Shown here: positions 1-8,365 of the stretch, piece after piece | How positions within the stretch are numbered: the first letter of the stretch is position 1 | How the letters are laid out: every line of letters starts with the position of its first letter | Source of the DNA: Acididesulfobacillus acetoxydans | GTDB taxonomy: Bacteria; Bacillota; Desulfitobacteriia; Desulfitobacteriales; Desulfitobacteriaceae | Direction: 5' to 3' (one strand) | Length of the DNA: 64,000 bases | Assembly (NCBI RefSeq): GCF_900016645.1 | Contig: NZ_CDGJ01000081.1 | Notes under the pieces: model-generated | Told to the model about the DNA's origin: nothing | Database searches by the model: none | The model's input: the letters and a program-made list of their open reading frames with translations, nothing else | Translations under genes and position numbers: made by a program

Positions 1-294
1 AAGATCCTGATAAATTGCGATCTCAAGGTCCTTTTCTCCAAGAATCGATTTGAGCCTTCCGTTTTCCTCCTCGAGCTCGCGAAATTCCTTGGGTGACGGA
101 AGGTACTCCGCTATCTTCTTTGCCTCGTCCGAAGCCTGTCCCCACGCCTTGTGCTCACTCTGCTTTCCCCAACGGTAGATTAGCCCAACGCTTATCCCAT
201 GTTTTTTGGCTACGGGAACCGCGTTGCCGACCTCCCGTACCTCTCGAAGAACCTCGGTCTTAAATTCTTTTGAGTATCGATTACGCTTCACCAT
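1..294 (-). CDS. IS3-family transposase OrfA (incomplete, runs off the window)
   Basis: DNA-binding OrfA of an IS3-family element. Read leftward from the ATG at 292-294, the frame stays open to base 1 (98 codons). It starts MVKRNRYSKEF, continues with a helix-turn-helix containing VAKKHGISVGLIYRW, and ends in a Glu/Leu-rich leucine-zipper-like stretch (EEENGRLKSILGEKDLEIAI). This is the usual OrfA order (HTH then coiled coil). OrfB, with the DDE catalytic domain, would lie beyond the window. Orientation and the nearby HEPN stump suggest the element inserted into or beside that gene. Confidence 0.85.
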   Translation of the reverse strand, partial: MVKRNRYSKEFKTEVLREVREVGNAVPVAKKHGISVGLIYRWGKQSEHKAWGQASDEAKKIAEYLPSPKEFRELEEENGRLKSILGEKDLEIAIYQDL

Positions 295-340
295 ATCCCC
301 CTCCACATCTTCAGTGTACCCTATAAGGGGCTATGGCTCA
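1..340 (-). mobile_element. Left portion of an IS3-family insertion sequence
   Basis: The OrfA frame occupies 1-294. A short AT/GC-mixed segment of about 45 bases upstream of its start could hold the terminal inverted repeat. A TGAGCC-type end at 335-340 (minus strand) is one candidate boundary, but the partner end is outside the window, so neither the exact end nor a target duplication can be fixed. Confidence 0.5.
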
Positions 341-363
341 AGTTCGGTTAGGGGGCTTTATAG

Positions 364-624
364 TTGATACATAACAAGGTTTCTTCCCCAAGAACTCATA
401 ACTTGGTAGAACTCATTAATTTGTGTAAAAAGATAGACTCTTCCTTTTCTGGCTTCATGGTTCAAATGGCCACGCTCAACCAGTATTATGCCCCTACCCG
501 TTATCCTGATGCTATCGTAGGAATAACTCCTGAAGGGATGCCGAGCAAGGAACTGTCACGTAAAGCACTGAATTATGCTCGTGATATTGTTGTATTCTGT
601 AGGGATGAAATAGATAAGAACTAG
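364..624 (+). pseudogene. HEPN-domain protein, C-terminal fragment
   Basis: About 86 residues (TTG start possible at 364, directly after an in-frame stop) that read like the C-terminal half of a HEPN-domain protein. They contain helix-forming HNLVELINLCKKID, then YYAPTRYPDA and a final ALNYARDIVVFCRDEI. Full HEPN proteins are about 120-140 residues and begin with helices that are missing here. The missing part faces the IS3 element, so insertion or deletion is the likely cause. The usual minimal nucleotidyltransferase partner is not visible downstream. Confidence 0.6.
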
Positions 625-837
625 GGGAACAGTTAGCGAGGAATGGCGGCCCGTCGCAAAACCGGTCAAAGCCACATGCCGGTTCTTGCGTTTACTCCCA
701 ATGAGTCGGCGCTGAAATACCCGCCCCAGTCGTTGCCGCTCTACCTGACCCGTCGTATCCCTTTACACAGCCTTGCATAGAACTTGAAAACTGCGGGCAT
801 TCTTTTACCGATCAAGCGAAAAAGGTCGGATGAATAG

Positions 838-2400
838 ATGGAAAAACGCGGTCTTGCAGATGAGTTTATGGCAAAACGGCCTGAATCATTTTGGCTAATT
901 TCCACGCCGTCGACGGATTACCCATCGTTAGACGAAGATAGGAAGGCCGATGTCGCCGTGGTCGGCGGAGGGATAGCAGGAATTACGGCCGCCTACCTCT
1001 TAGTGAACGAGGGCCTGAACGTCGTCGTTCTGGATGCGGATAGGATAGTGAGGGGGACGACGGCACACACCACTGCCAAGCTGACTTCTCAGCATGGGCT
1101 GATTTATGCGCAGATAAGAAACCAAATGGGGGAAGAAAAAGCCCGGCAGTATGCGGAAGCCAACGAAGAAGCGATTCGTTTCGTCACACAATTGATCGAA
1201 GAAAACAAGATTGAATGTGATTTTAGCCGTCAAGCAGCCTATATTTATACGCTCGAGGAAACGCTTATTCCCAAAATAGAGCAGGAGCAAGAGGTGGCTG
1301 CCGCGTTAGGGATTAAGGCCTTTTATCAAACGGAGATCCCATTGCCCTTACCGGTTAAAGCCGCCCTACGTTTCGATGCGCAAGCACAGTTTCACCCGCG
1401 CAAGTATCTGCTGGCCCTCGCGGCCATAATCAGGGAAAAAGGCGGTTTCCTTTTTGAGAACTCCAAAGTCGTCGACATTCAAGGGGATGGTCCGTATACT
1501 TTGCTGACCGTAAATCAAAAGAAAGTTACGGCTCCGATGGTCATTCTCGCGACCCACTACCCTTGCCATAACTTCCCAGGCCTTTACTTTACCCGCCTCT
1601 ATACCGAACGGGCCTATGCCGTTGCGGCCAAGATCGCAGTGCCCTTTCCTGGTGGGATGTACATAAATGCGGAACAACCGGCGCGTTCGCTGCGCGCTCT
1701 GCCGACGGCTGACGGAGAAAGGGTTCTCGTCGTCGGCGAAAAGCACAAAACCGGCCACGGCCAGGATTTGGCCGAACACTATTACAACCTTATGACTTTT
1801 GCACAAGAACTTTTCCCTGTGGAAGAGTTTTCCTGGCGTTGGTCAACGCAGGATGTCTCGACGCTTGATGATGTGCCCTATATCGGACGGATGACAGCGG
1901 GGCATCCCGACATTTACCTGGCCACTGGCTTCCGCAAATGGGGCATGACTGGGGGGACGGTCGCCGGACTTCTTTTGCGCGACCTGATTGTCAAAGGTGA
2001 GTCCCCCTGGGAAGACGTTTATCGTCCGCCGCGGTTTACGGCTCCCGCTGCTATGCAATTTGTTGCCCAAAACGCTGATGTCGCTTTTAATTTAATCGCA
2101 GGGAAACTCCTGCCGGGACAGGGGGCAATCCACCTGCAACCCGGAGAAGCGGTCTTGGCGAACGTAGATGGGGAAAAAACCGGAGTTTATATAGACGCAC
2201 AACGGCAGGTTCATGCCGTAGATACGACCTGCACCCACCTCGGCTGTGAGCTGCGATGGAATAACGCCGAAAGCTCCTGGGATTGCCCCTGCCATGGTTC
2301 GCGCTTTGGCTTGGACGGTGAGGTCCTGGAAGGGCCGGCCATGCAGGCCTTGGAAAAAAGAGATCTGGTTTTGCCTGAACAGCCGGGGCGCTCAGACTAA
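838..2400 (+). CDS. FAD-dependent oxidoreductase with C-terminal Rieske [2Fe-2S] domain (YhfW-like)
   Basis: A two-domain protein of 520 residues. Residues about 36-400 form a DAO/glycine-oxidase-type FAD domain, with the dinucleotide motif GGGIAG at 43-48 and a late GMTGGTVAG segment. The C-terminus is a Rieske domain with the full ligand set CTHLGC (465-470) and CPCHGS (483-488), so a [2Fe-2S] cluster should bind. This architecture is that of Bacillus YhfW and relatives, whose substrate is unknown. No signal peptide is visible. The gene stands alone between degraded genes. No strong ribosome site precedes the ATG at 838, so the internal Met-11 is a possible alternative start. Confidence 0.85.
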   Translation: MEKRGLADEFMAKRPESFWLISTPSTDYPSLDEDRKADVAVVGGGIAGITAAYLLVNEGLNVVVLDADRIVRGTTAHTTAKLTSQHGLIYAQIRNQMGEEKARQYAEANEEAIRFVTQLIEENKIECDFSRQAAYIYTLEETLIPKIEQEQEVAAALGIKAFYQTEIPLPLPVKAALRFDAQAQFHPRKYLLALAAIIREKGGFLFENSKVVDIQGDGPYTLLTVNQKKVTAPMVILATHYPCHNFPGLYFTRLYTERAYAVAAKIAVPFPGGMYINAEQPARSLRALPTADGERVLVVGEKHKTGHGQDLAEHYYNLMTFAQELFPVEEFSWRWSTQDVSTLDDVPYIGRMTAGHPDIYLATGFRKWGMTGGTVAGLLLRDLIVKGESPWEDVYRPPRFTAPAAMQFVAQNADVAFNLIAGKLLPGQGAIHLQPGEAVLANVDGEKTGVYIDAQRQVHAVDTTCTHLGCELRWNNAESSWDCPCHGSRFGLDGEVLEGPAMQALEKRDLVLPEQPGRSD

Positions 2401-2411
2401 AGCAGCCTTGC

Positions 2412-2540
2412 ATGAGCTCAATTTGCCAGCTGACATTAAACCGTGATTCTGTGAAATTCCTCGCCAAGCAAGAAGGATCTGTCCGGGAACGCGTTCACAA
2501 AGCGTTATCAGGCTTAGCCATTCGTCCGCCGATTGGTAAA
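2412..2540 (+). pseudogene. RelE/ParE-type toxin, N-terminal relic
   Basis: About 42 residues resemble the start of a RelE-family mRNA interferase: LTLNRDSVKFLAKQ, then RERVHKALSGL, then PPIG. After PPIG, where the family continues with a core beta-sheet, the reading frame becomes unrelated sequence. This looks like a truncated toxin remnant, not a working gene. Confidence 0.5.
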
Positions 2541-2557
2541 AAACTCCTACTGTACGC

Positions 2558-2595
2558 ATATCGATATTTGTGTATAGTCGTTATAATATCGAGAT
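2558..2595 (+). promoter_or_regulatory. Twin ATATCGA-type palindromes flanking a TATAAT box
   Basis: The perfect palindrome ATATCGATAT (2558-2567) and the related ATATCGAGAT (2586-2595) bracket a TATAAT (2582-2587). This lies about 30 bases before the antitoxin-like ATG at 2624. Paired short palindromes over the -10 box are typical of autoregulated Phd/YefM antitoxin promoters. No good -35 box is seen. Confidence 0.4.
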
Positions 2596-2623
2596 ACCAA
2601 AATGCGGAAAGGGGCGAAGTTTT

Positions 2624-2690
2624 ATGCCGCGTATTCAGCCAAGTTCCGACTTGCACAACAAATACAATGAAATCTCACGCTCTCTATGTC
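2624..2690 (+). pseudogene. Phd/YefM-type antitoxin, N-terminal relic
   Basis: The frame beginning at the ATG at 2624 reads MPRIQPSSDLHNKYNEIS, a close match to the conserved beginning of Phd/YefM antitoxins (MPxIRPSSDLRNxYNEIS pattern). The similarity stops after about 18 residues, consistent with a frameshift or deletion. A ribosome site (GGGGCGAAG) precedes it. It lies downstream of the RelE relic, so the two fragments probably come from different modules. Confidence 0.5.
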
Positions 2691-3097
2691 CGGGAAGCGG
2701 CCGTAGCCAATGTCAAAGTAGAATTGGATCTCCCACGATGCGTCGTATGATGTGCGGAATTTGTGTGGAGTTTTTTTGATGTACGGTCGTATTCCCTCTC
2801 CCGCCGAAATGATCAGTTAGGAAGCGGGCACGCCAAGGTTCGAACTACGCAAAAGGTTATCGCCACCGACATAGTGGCTTACGAGAAGCGGGATAAAAGA
2901 TCTGAAAAAATCGCGAAAATTCGCAAAGGCAAGAAGGAATTTCAGGTTGGGCCGCGAATATATTCTGTAAAGGCCGTGCACGAGCACGGAAGACGGCACC
3001 TTTGGCTTTCGGCTACGTTTCTGCAAGTGGCCGAAGTTACAGTTTTTCTCCCCCGGGTTGATACCTTCCGATATACTAAACGATGGCGAGGTTTTCT
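2691..3097 (+). other. Non-coding stretch before the LacI-type regulator
   Basis: About 400 bases without a credible gene. An open frame at 2763-3101 has no recognisable family and poor composition. The useful content is the regulatory palindrome at 2974-2989 and, just before it, a TATATT (2957-2962 region) that may be the -10 box of the regulator gene. Confidence 0.5.
2974..2989 (+). promoter_or_regulatory. LacI-type operator (copy 1)
   Basis: CCGTGCACGAGCACGG is a 16-bp inverted repeat with a central CG and 7 of 8 matching arm positions. This is the geometry of LacI-family operators. It lies about 110 bases before the LacI-type gene. A copy differing at one position occurs at 4191-4206, before the sugar-binding-protein gene. 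The exact shared string is 17 bases (2976-2992 and 4193-4209). Confidence 0.6.
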
Positions 3098-4171
3098 ATG
3101 AAAAAGGTAACGACGATGAAAAGGGTTACGATCAAGGATATTGCGGAAAAGCTAAATGTTTCCCGGGGCACGGTCGACCGGGTTTTGCATAAACGCGGGG
3201 GGGTCAATCCGGAGACAGAAGCTTTGATCCTGGATGCTGTGCAGCGTCTGGATTATCAGCCGGACCGGATCGCCAGGGCTCTGGTCAAGAAAGACCGCTA
3301 TACGATTGGCTTCATCGTGCCGAGGACGCCCATGAGTTTCTGGGGTCAGGTGATCCTGGGAACCGAAACTGCGGCCGGGGAACTGGCGGATTTCGGAGTT
3401 GAGATAAAATTCTATTTTTCTGAGATCCGTGACGGTTTCAGGGAAAGGGCGCTGCTGGAGGACGCCTTGAATGACGGGGTGGCGGGCATAGCCATTACCC
3501 CGACGGACCCGCATCTCGTCCGTGCGCTCATCGATAATGCCAGTGAAGCCGGGATCCCGACGGTGACTTTTAACACGGATGTTCCCGACAGCAAGAGGCT
3601 TTGTTATGTAGGGCTGGATGGGTATCTAGGCGGCCGCGTGGCGGGTGAACTCATGTACAAGTTCCTGGACGGCGCGGGAGAGGTGGGCGTCCTGACCGGG
3701 TTCCTGAGCACCCAGGACACGGAGGCGAGAAGGAAAGGATTCCTGGAGGTCGTGGGCCGCATGGGCCAAGAGAACATGACCACGGTGGGGACTTGGGAGA
3801 ACGCGGACGACAGCGGAAGATGCTACGAGCTGACGGGGAGAATCATCCGCGATCATCCGGATTTGAGGGGAATCTTCGTGACCAATTCCTGCACTGCGGC
3901 TGTGGGGGCGGCCATCGTCGATCAACACCGGGAAGGGAAAATTAAGCTCATCGGGTTTGACGTGAATGAGGAGGTCAGCCGTCTACTGAAGAATAATGTC
4001 GTTACCGCCTGTATCACTCAGAATTCTTTTCAGCAGGGGTACCAGCCCATTCGGATTCTCTTTGACTACCTCCAGGCCGGCTTGAAGCCGAAGCATCCTT
4101 ATGTTCTCAGCCGGCCGGAAGTCGTTCTAATCGAGATGCTCAACGGTGAGGGGGGGTTGCCACGGAACTAG
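3098..4171 (+). CDS. LacI-family transcriptional regulator with sugar-binding domain
   Basis: Likely local repressor of the sugar importer/methyltransferase block that follows. The N-terminus has the LacI helix-turn-helix (VTIKDIAEKLNVSRGTVDRVL) and hinge. The rest is a periplasmic-binding-protein-like effector domain (IGFIVPRTPMSFWGQ through IKLIGFDVNEEVSRLL), about 357 residues in total, normal for the family. The ATG at 3098 is chosen because GGCGAGG lies 6 bases upstream. The ATG at 3116 (MKRVTIKD) matches the commonest family start and is possible. The candidate operators at 2974 and 4191 fit both autoregulation and control of the downstream genes. Confidence 0.9.
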   Translation: MKKVTTMKRVTIKDIAEKLNVSRGTVDRVLHKRGGVNPETEALILDAVQRLDYQPDRIARALVKKDRYTIGFIVPRTPMSFWGQVILGTETAAGELADFGVEIKFYFSEIRDGFRERALLEDALNDGVAGIAITPTDPHLVRALIDNASEAGIPTVTFNTDVPDSKRLCYVGLDGYLGGRVAGELMYKFLDGAGEVGVLTGFLSTQDTEARRKGFLEVVGRMGQENMTTVGTWENADDSGRCYELTGRIIRDHPDLRGIFVTNSCTAAVGAAIVDQHREGKIKLIGFDVNEEVSRLLKNNVVTACITQNSFQQGYQPIRILFDYLQAGLKPKHPYVLSRPEVVLIEMLNGEGGLPRN

Positions 4172-4190
4172 GAGTTTTTTGGGCGACGAA

Positions 4191-4206
4191 CTGTGCACGA
4201 GCACGG
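4191..4206 (+). promoter_or_regulatory. LacI-type operator (copy 2)
   Basis: CTGTGCACGAGCACGG, one base different from copy 1 at 2974-2989. It is located in the 123-base gap between the regulator gene and the sugar-binding-protein gene. Its position implies a promoter here for the transporter-methyltransferase genes; the -10/-35 boxes themselves are not clear. Confidence 0.6.
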
Positions 4207-4294
4207 AAGGAGGTGATGCCTCAGCGCACTCGGAGACCAAAGAAGATCTCGTAAGACCTGTGAAAAACACGAAGGAAAAAGGGGGAACGGTTTA

Positions 4295-5353
4295 ATGAAA
4301 AAAGGGTTGAGAAAGTGGGGGGCGGGGCTGGCCCTCGTGGCACTGATTCTGTTGGCTTTGTCCGGTTGCGGCCAGGCCCAGTCTTCAGGCAATTCCGGTA
4401 ATTCCGGTAAATCCTCGGGTCCTAAGCCGGTAATCGGGTTGTCTTTACCTACACAAAGCACGGCCGTCTGGGTTCTGGACAAGAATCAGATGATTTCGGA
4501 CGCGAAAAAGATGGGGATTGATCTCAGGGTTCAGGTCGCGAACGATGACTCGGGGCAACAACTGTCTCAGTGCGAAAGTCTGATCAACCAAGGCGTTAAA
4601 GTACTCATTGTAGCGCCTAATGATGCTCAGGCCGCAGCGGCCATCGTTCAGCAAGCCCACGCTGCTAAAATCAAAGTGATCTCTTTTGACCGCCTCATCA
4701 CGGGCGCCGACGATGACTTGTACGTTTCCTTTGATAACGAGAAGGTGGGTGAACTACAAGGGAAGTATTTAACCCAGCATGCCCCAAAAGGGAACTATAT
4801 TGTCATGTCTGGCGATCCCACGGATAACAATGCTTTGCTTTTCAAGAAAGGGGCTATGAAGTATATCCAACCGCTGGTTGACAAAGGAGATATCCACATC
4901 GTAGCGGATCAGGCGATTCAGGGATGGCAGCCGGACAACGCGATGAAGATCGTGGAAAATGCACTGACCTTGGCTAAAAACAATGTTCAGGGGATTTTGG
5001 CTCCCAATGACGATACGGCTGGGGCCGCCATTCAGGCGTTGGCGGCTCAGGGCTTAGCAGGCAAAGTGGTCGTCACCGGTCAAGATGCGACCCTCTCAGG
5101 AGCCCAAAGGATCCTAGCGGGGACCCAATCTATGACCGTCTTTAAAGACACGCGGGTTGAAGACCAAGCGGCTATGGACGCAGCCCTCAAAATGGTTGAA
5201 GGAAAAGCTCCCGCGACGAACGGTACGATTAACAACGGCAAAATCGAAGTACCTTCGGTTTTACTTTCACCGGTCGTGGTCGAGAAATCGAACTTGGACA
5301 AGGTTCTCATTGACAGCGGCTATCTCAAAAAAGCGGATGTTTACAAGAAGTAG
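4295..5353 (+). CDS. xylF: Sugar ABC transporter substrate-binding lipoprotein (XylF-like)
   Basis: Captures a monosaccharide outside the membrane and delivers it to the XylG/XylH-type importer. The N-terminus is a lipoprotein signal: KK/RK basic start, hydrophobic core, and lipobox LSGC with Cys-25 as the lipid anchor. A Ser/Gly/Asn linker follows. The mature part is a Peripla_BP_4 fold with the XylF-type sequence ISFDRLITGADDDLYVSFDN. At 352 residues it has the usual length. The closest family by reading is D-xylose-binding protein, but specificity cannot be assigned; the downstream methyltransferase pair suggests that the ligand could be a methylated sugar. Confidence 0.9.
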   Translation: MKKGLRKWGAGLALVALILLALSGCGQAQSSGNSGNSGKSSGPKPVIGLSLPTQSTAVWVLDKNQMISDAKKMGIDLRVQVANDDSGQQLSQCESLINQGVKVLIVAPNDAQAAAAIVQQAHAAKIKVISFDRLITGADDDLYVSFDNEKVGELQGKYLTQHAPKGNYIVMSGDPTDNNALLFKKGAMKYIQPLVDKGDIHIVADQAIQGWQPDNAMKIVENALTLAKNNVQGILAPNDDTAGAAIQALAAQGLAGKVVVTGQDATLSGAQRILAGTQSMTVFKDTRVEDQAAMDAALKMVEGKAPATNGTINNGKIEVPSVLLSPVVVEKSNLDKVLIDSGYLKKADVYKK

Positions 5354-5542
5354 ATTGCGGGCAGGCGGTGGGCACGAAATGATCGCCGGATGAAGAGTAA
5401 AAGATGAGTAAAAGATGATCGTTAGGTAATGGGCAAGGATGGAAAAGTCCCGCCGAATTACGAAACCGCAAGAAAGTGCTCCGAGTCATGGACAGGAAAA
5501 GTTCCGGCAAGGGAAGGGGGATGGCGGATGCTGTGTCCCTCT

Positions 5543-5558
5543 TCCCCGTCTGAACGGG
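5543..5558 (+). promoter_or_regulatory. Hairpin overlapping the xylG-like ribosome site
   Basis: CCCCGT (5543-5548) pairs with ACGGGG (5553-5558). The right arm runs into the GGGGGGTGA ribosome site, 11 bases before the ATG at 5569. Pairing would partly mask translation initiation of the ATPase, a plausible way to make much more binding protein than ATPase. Confidence 0.35.
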
Positions 5559-5568
5559 GGGTGAAACG

Positions 5569-7107
5569 ATGGATCGCATCCAGAGTGACTATGTGCTGGA
5601 AATGGTGGGCATTAAGAAAGAGTTTGCCGGGGTGAAAGCCCTGGAAGATGTTAACCTGAGGGTGAAATGGGGTGAGGTACACGCTCTGGTGGGAGAAAAC
5701 GGGGCGGGAAAATCCACTCTGATGAAAATACTCAGCGGGATGTACCCAGCCGGCGAGTATGAGGGCCGGATATTCATCAGGGGAGCGGAGCAGTCTTTTC
5801 GTAGTTTAAAAGACAGTGAGAAGACTGGCATGGCTATCATATTTCAGGAGCTGACTTTGGTAAAGCAGATGACAGTCAGCGAAAATATCTTCTTGGGCAA
5901 CGAAATTGCACGGAGGGGTATTGTCGACTGGAACAACACCTACGAGTTAACGAAAAGAGCCCTGCGGGAGGTTCGCCTGGAGCTCAACCCAAGCACCAAG
6001 GTGAAAAATCTGGGGATTGGGCAGCAGCAGTTGGTAGAAATAGCCAAAGCGATTTCCAAGAATGCTGAGATTTTGATTCTGGACGAGCCGACAGCCGCAC
6101 TGACGGAAACCGAAAGCGCCAACCTGCTTCAGATCGTGCTGGAGCTCAAGAAGAAAGGGGTTACCTGCATTTATATTTCCCATAAATTGAGCGAAGTGCT
6201 GCAGATTGCCGATACGATTACTGTTCTGCGTGACGGCAGAACCATAGCTACCGAATCGGCAGAAAATATGAGTGAGAACAAAATCATTTCCTTGATGGTG
6301 GGGCGGGAGTTGACCCAGCGCTTTCCGCGCCGGGAGCATGTCCCGGGTCCGGTAATACTCAAAGTCAAAGATTTAACCGTTCACGATCCGGATGTCCCGG
6401 ACAAAGTTGCCCTTAGGGGCATCAGTTTTGAGGCGAGACAAGGCGAGATATTGGGAGTGGCGGGGCTGATGGGCGCCGGGCGCACCGAGCTGGCCACGAG
6501 CATTTTTGGAACTTACGGACGAGGGATTAGCGGCGAGATCTTTCTTGACGGGAAGAAACTAAAGCCGGGAACACCCCGCGAGGCCATCAAGTCTGGCTTG
6601 GGCTACGTTTCGGAGGACCGCAAGAATAATGGTCTCGTGTTGATGATGGATATAAAAAACAACGTCATGCTGGCAAGCTACGAGTCTGTGACCAAGCTGA
6701 AGGTAATCAATCAAAATGAAGTGATCCGGCACAGCAATCACTTTGTCTCTTCCCTGCGCATCAAAACTCCCACTCTGGAACAAAGAGTGCAGAACCTGAG
6801 CGGAGGAAATCAGCAGAAGGTTGTCCTGTCCAAGTGGCTGATGACAAACCCTAAAGTCCTCATCATGGACGAGCCTACCCGGGGTATCGATGTGGGGGCA
6901 AAATACGAGATTTACCATATTATGAACGATCTTGTTAAACAAAGAGTCAGCATTATTATGATCTCCTCCGAACTGCCCGAGATACTGGGCATGAGCGACC
7001 GGATCATCGTGATGCACGAGGGTAGGATAGTGGCGGAGATGGCGGCGTCCGAAGCCACCCAGGAGAAGATTATGTCCTATGCGACAGGAGGCATGAAGCG
7101 TGGATAA
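5569..7107 (+). CDS. xylG: Sugar ABC transporter ATP-binding protein (XylG/MglA type)
   Basis: Double-ABC ATPase (512 residues) that powers monosaccharide import from the cytoplasmic face. Half 1 has Walker A GENGAGKST (42-50), signature-like LGIGQQQLVEIAKA and Walker B ILILDEPTAAL. Half 2 has the degenerate Walker A GLMGAGRTEL usual for this family, the strong signature LSGGNQQKV and VLIMDEPTRGID. Its end overlaps the permease start by 8 bases, so the two are translationally coupled. It is preceded by a 215-base gap after xylF with a hairpin at the ribosome site. Confidence 0.93.
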   Translation: MDRIQSDYVLEMVGIKKEFAGVKALEDVNLRVKWGEVHALVGENGAGKSTLMKILSGMYPAGEYEGRIFIRGAEQSFRSLKDSEKTGMAIIFQELTLVKQMTVSENIFLGNEIARRGIVDWNNTYELTKRALREVRLELNPSTKVKNLGIGQQQLVEIAKAISKNAEILILDEPTAALTETESANLLQIVLELKKKGVTCIYISHKLSEVLQIADTITVLRDGRTIATESAENMSENKIISLMVGRELTQRFPRREHVPGPVILKVKDLTVHDPDVPDKVALRGISFEARQGEILGVAGLMGAGRTELATSIFGTYGRGISGEIFLDGKKLKPGTPREAIKSGLGYVSEDRKNNGLVLMMDIKNNVMLASYESVTKLKVINQNEVIRHSNHFVSSLRIKTPTLEQRVQNLSGGNQQKVVLSKWLMTNPKVLIMDEPTRGIDVGAKYEIYHIMNDLVKQRVSIIMISSELPEILGMSDRIIVMHEGRIVAEMAASEATQEKIMSYATGGMKRG

Positions 7108-8329
7108 ACGAAAGGAGACGGGGGTCCAGCGCGAAACTGGGCGCAACACGGCAGGGGATCCCTTTGTAACGGCCGTGCTGCAATCTTTGCGCACCAACAT
7201 GCGCGAGTACACCATGGTCGTATTGTTGGTTGGTATCTGGCTGGTATTCACGTATTTGACCAGTGGCATGTTTATTGAGCCGCGTAACCTGTCCAACTTG
7301 TTTCTGCAGTCAGTCAGCGTTGCCGTTTTGGCGGTGGGCATGGTCTTAGTAATCGTGGCCGGACACATCGATTTGTCGGTCGGCTCCCTGGTGGGATTGA
7401 TGGGCGCAATTGCGGGTTATCTCCAGGTCAACATGAACATGGGTACCGTTCCGGTGATCATCATTACCCTGGCTGCAGGTATCTTGGTGGGTATCTGGCA
7501 GGGGTATTGGATCGCTTACAGGGGAGTTTCAGCCTTTATTGTCACGTTGGCGGGGATGATGGTGTTCCGCGGCCTGGTCATTAGGGTCACGGGCGGGGCG
7601 ACGATCAGTCCGATGAATCATTCCTTCAAGGAAATCGGCCAGGGATATTTGCCGAAGCTGATCAGCACGTCACCGATCAATGATTCGAGTGCCCTGCTGG
7701 GGCTGGCGGTAATTGGTCTTTATGTCTTCTGGCAAATCCGGTTGCGGAAAAACAGAGTCAAGTATGGTTTTGAAGTTCCCGACAGAAAATTGTTCGGGCT
7801 GCGCCTGGCGGTCACCTCGTTGGTGATAGCCTTCGTGTTTGGCATTATGACGGACTATATGGGGATCCCTTACGCGGTTTTGATTCTCATGGCCTTAACC
7901 GTGTTGTTTAACTTTGTTGCTGAGAAGACAGTTTTCGGCCGGCACATCTACGCCATTGGGGGCAACAAGGAAGCGGCCCGCTTCTCCGGCATCAACATCC
8001 GGCGGACGACCATGCTCCTGTTCATCATTATGGGTGCTCTGACAGCCGTTTCCGGTATCATTTTCACGGCCCGTTTGAACGCCGCCGGCGCTTCCGCGGG
8101 AAACCTGTTTGAACTGGACGCCATCGCCGCGGCTATCATCGGCGGCGCCAGTACGATGGGAGGGGAAGGAAGTGTCTACGGCGCCATTATCGGGGCTTTG
8201 GTCATGGCCAGCATCGACAATGGTTTAAGTCTCATGAATGCAGATGCTTCTTTACAATATGCGGCTAAGGGGTTGATCCTCTTGTTTGCGGTCTGGGTTG
8301 ACATTGCCAGCCGCAAGCGCGCAGCGTAA
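7100..8329 (+). CDS. xylH: Sugar ABC transporter permease (XylH type)
   Basis: Membrane channel of the importer, 409 residues, with a GTG start at 7100 overlapping xylG. Multiple hydrophobic segments begin at TMVVLLVGIWLVFTYL. Family marks include VIVAGHIDLSVGS (ribose/xylose permease EAA-like region) and LDAIAAAIIGGASTMGGEGSV. A hydrophilic loop (about residues 212-235, KNRVKYGF..) separates the two halves, as in XylH rather than RbsC. Expected to pair with XylG as a homodimeric permease. Confidence 0.92.
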   Translation: MDKRKETGVQRETGRNTAGDPFVTAVLQSLRTNMREYTMVVLLVGIWLVFTYLTSGMFIEPRNLSNLFLQSVSVAVLAVGMVLVIVAGHIDLSVGSLVGLMGAIAGYLQVNMNMGTVPVIIITLAAGILVGIWQGYWIAYRGVSAFIVTLAGMMVFRGLVIRVTGGATISPMNHSFKEIGQGYLPKLISTSPINDSSALLGLAVIGLYVFWQIRLRKNRVKYGFEVPDRKLFGLRLAVTSLVIAFVFGIMTDYMGIPYAVLILMALTVLFNFVAEKTVFGRHIYAIGGNKEAARFSGINIRRTTMLLFIIMGALTAVSGIIFTARLNAAGASAGNLFELDAIAAAIIGGASTMGGEGSVYGAIIGALVMASIDNGLSLMNADASLQYAAKGLILLFAVWVDIASRKRAA

Positions 8330-8365
8330 GCTCGAAGTGGTCAAGGAAGGGTGGAGGAGAAAGAG

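Noticed and set aside
2763..3101. Plus-strand frame of about 112 codons before the LacI-type gene
   Set aside because: No recognisable domain, contains the operator palindrome, and has no ribosome site.
6559..7368. Long minus-strand open frame (about 269 codons) over xylG/xylH
   Set aside because: It mirrors two clear plus-strand genes, has no family resemblance and no ribosome site.
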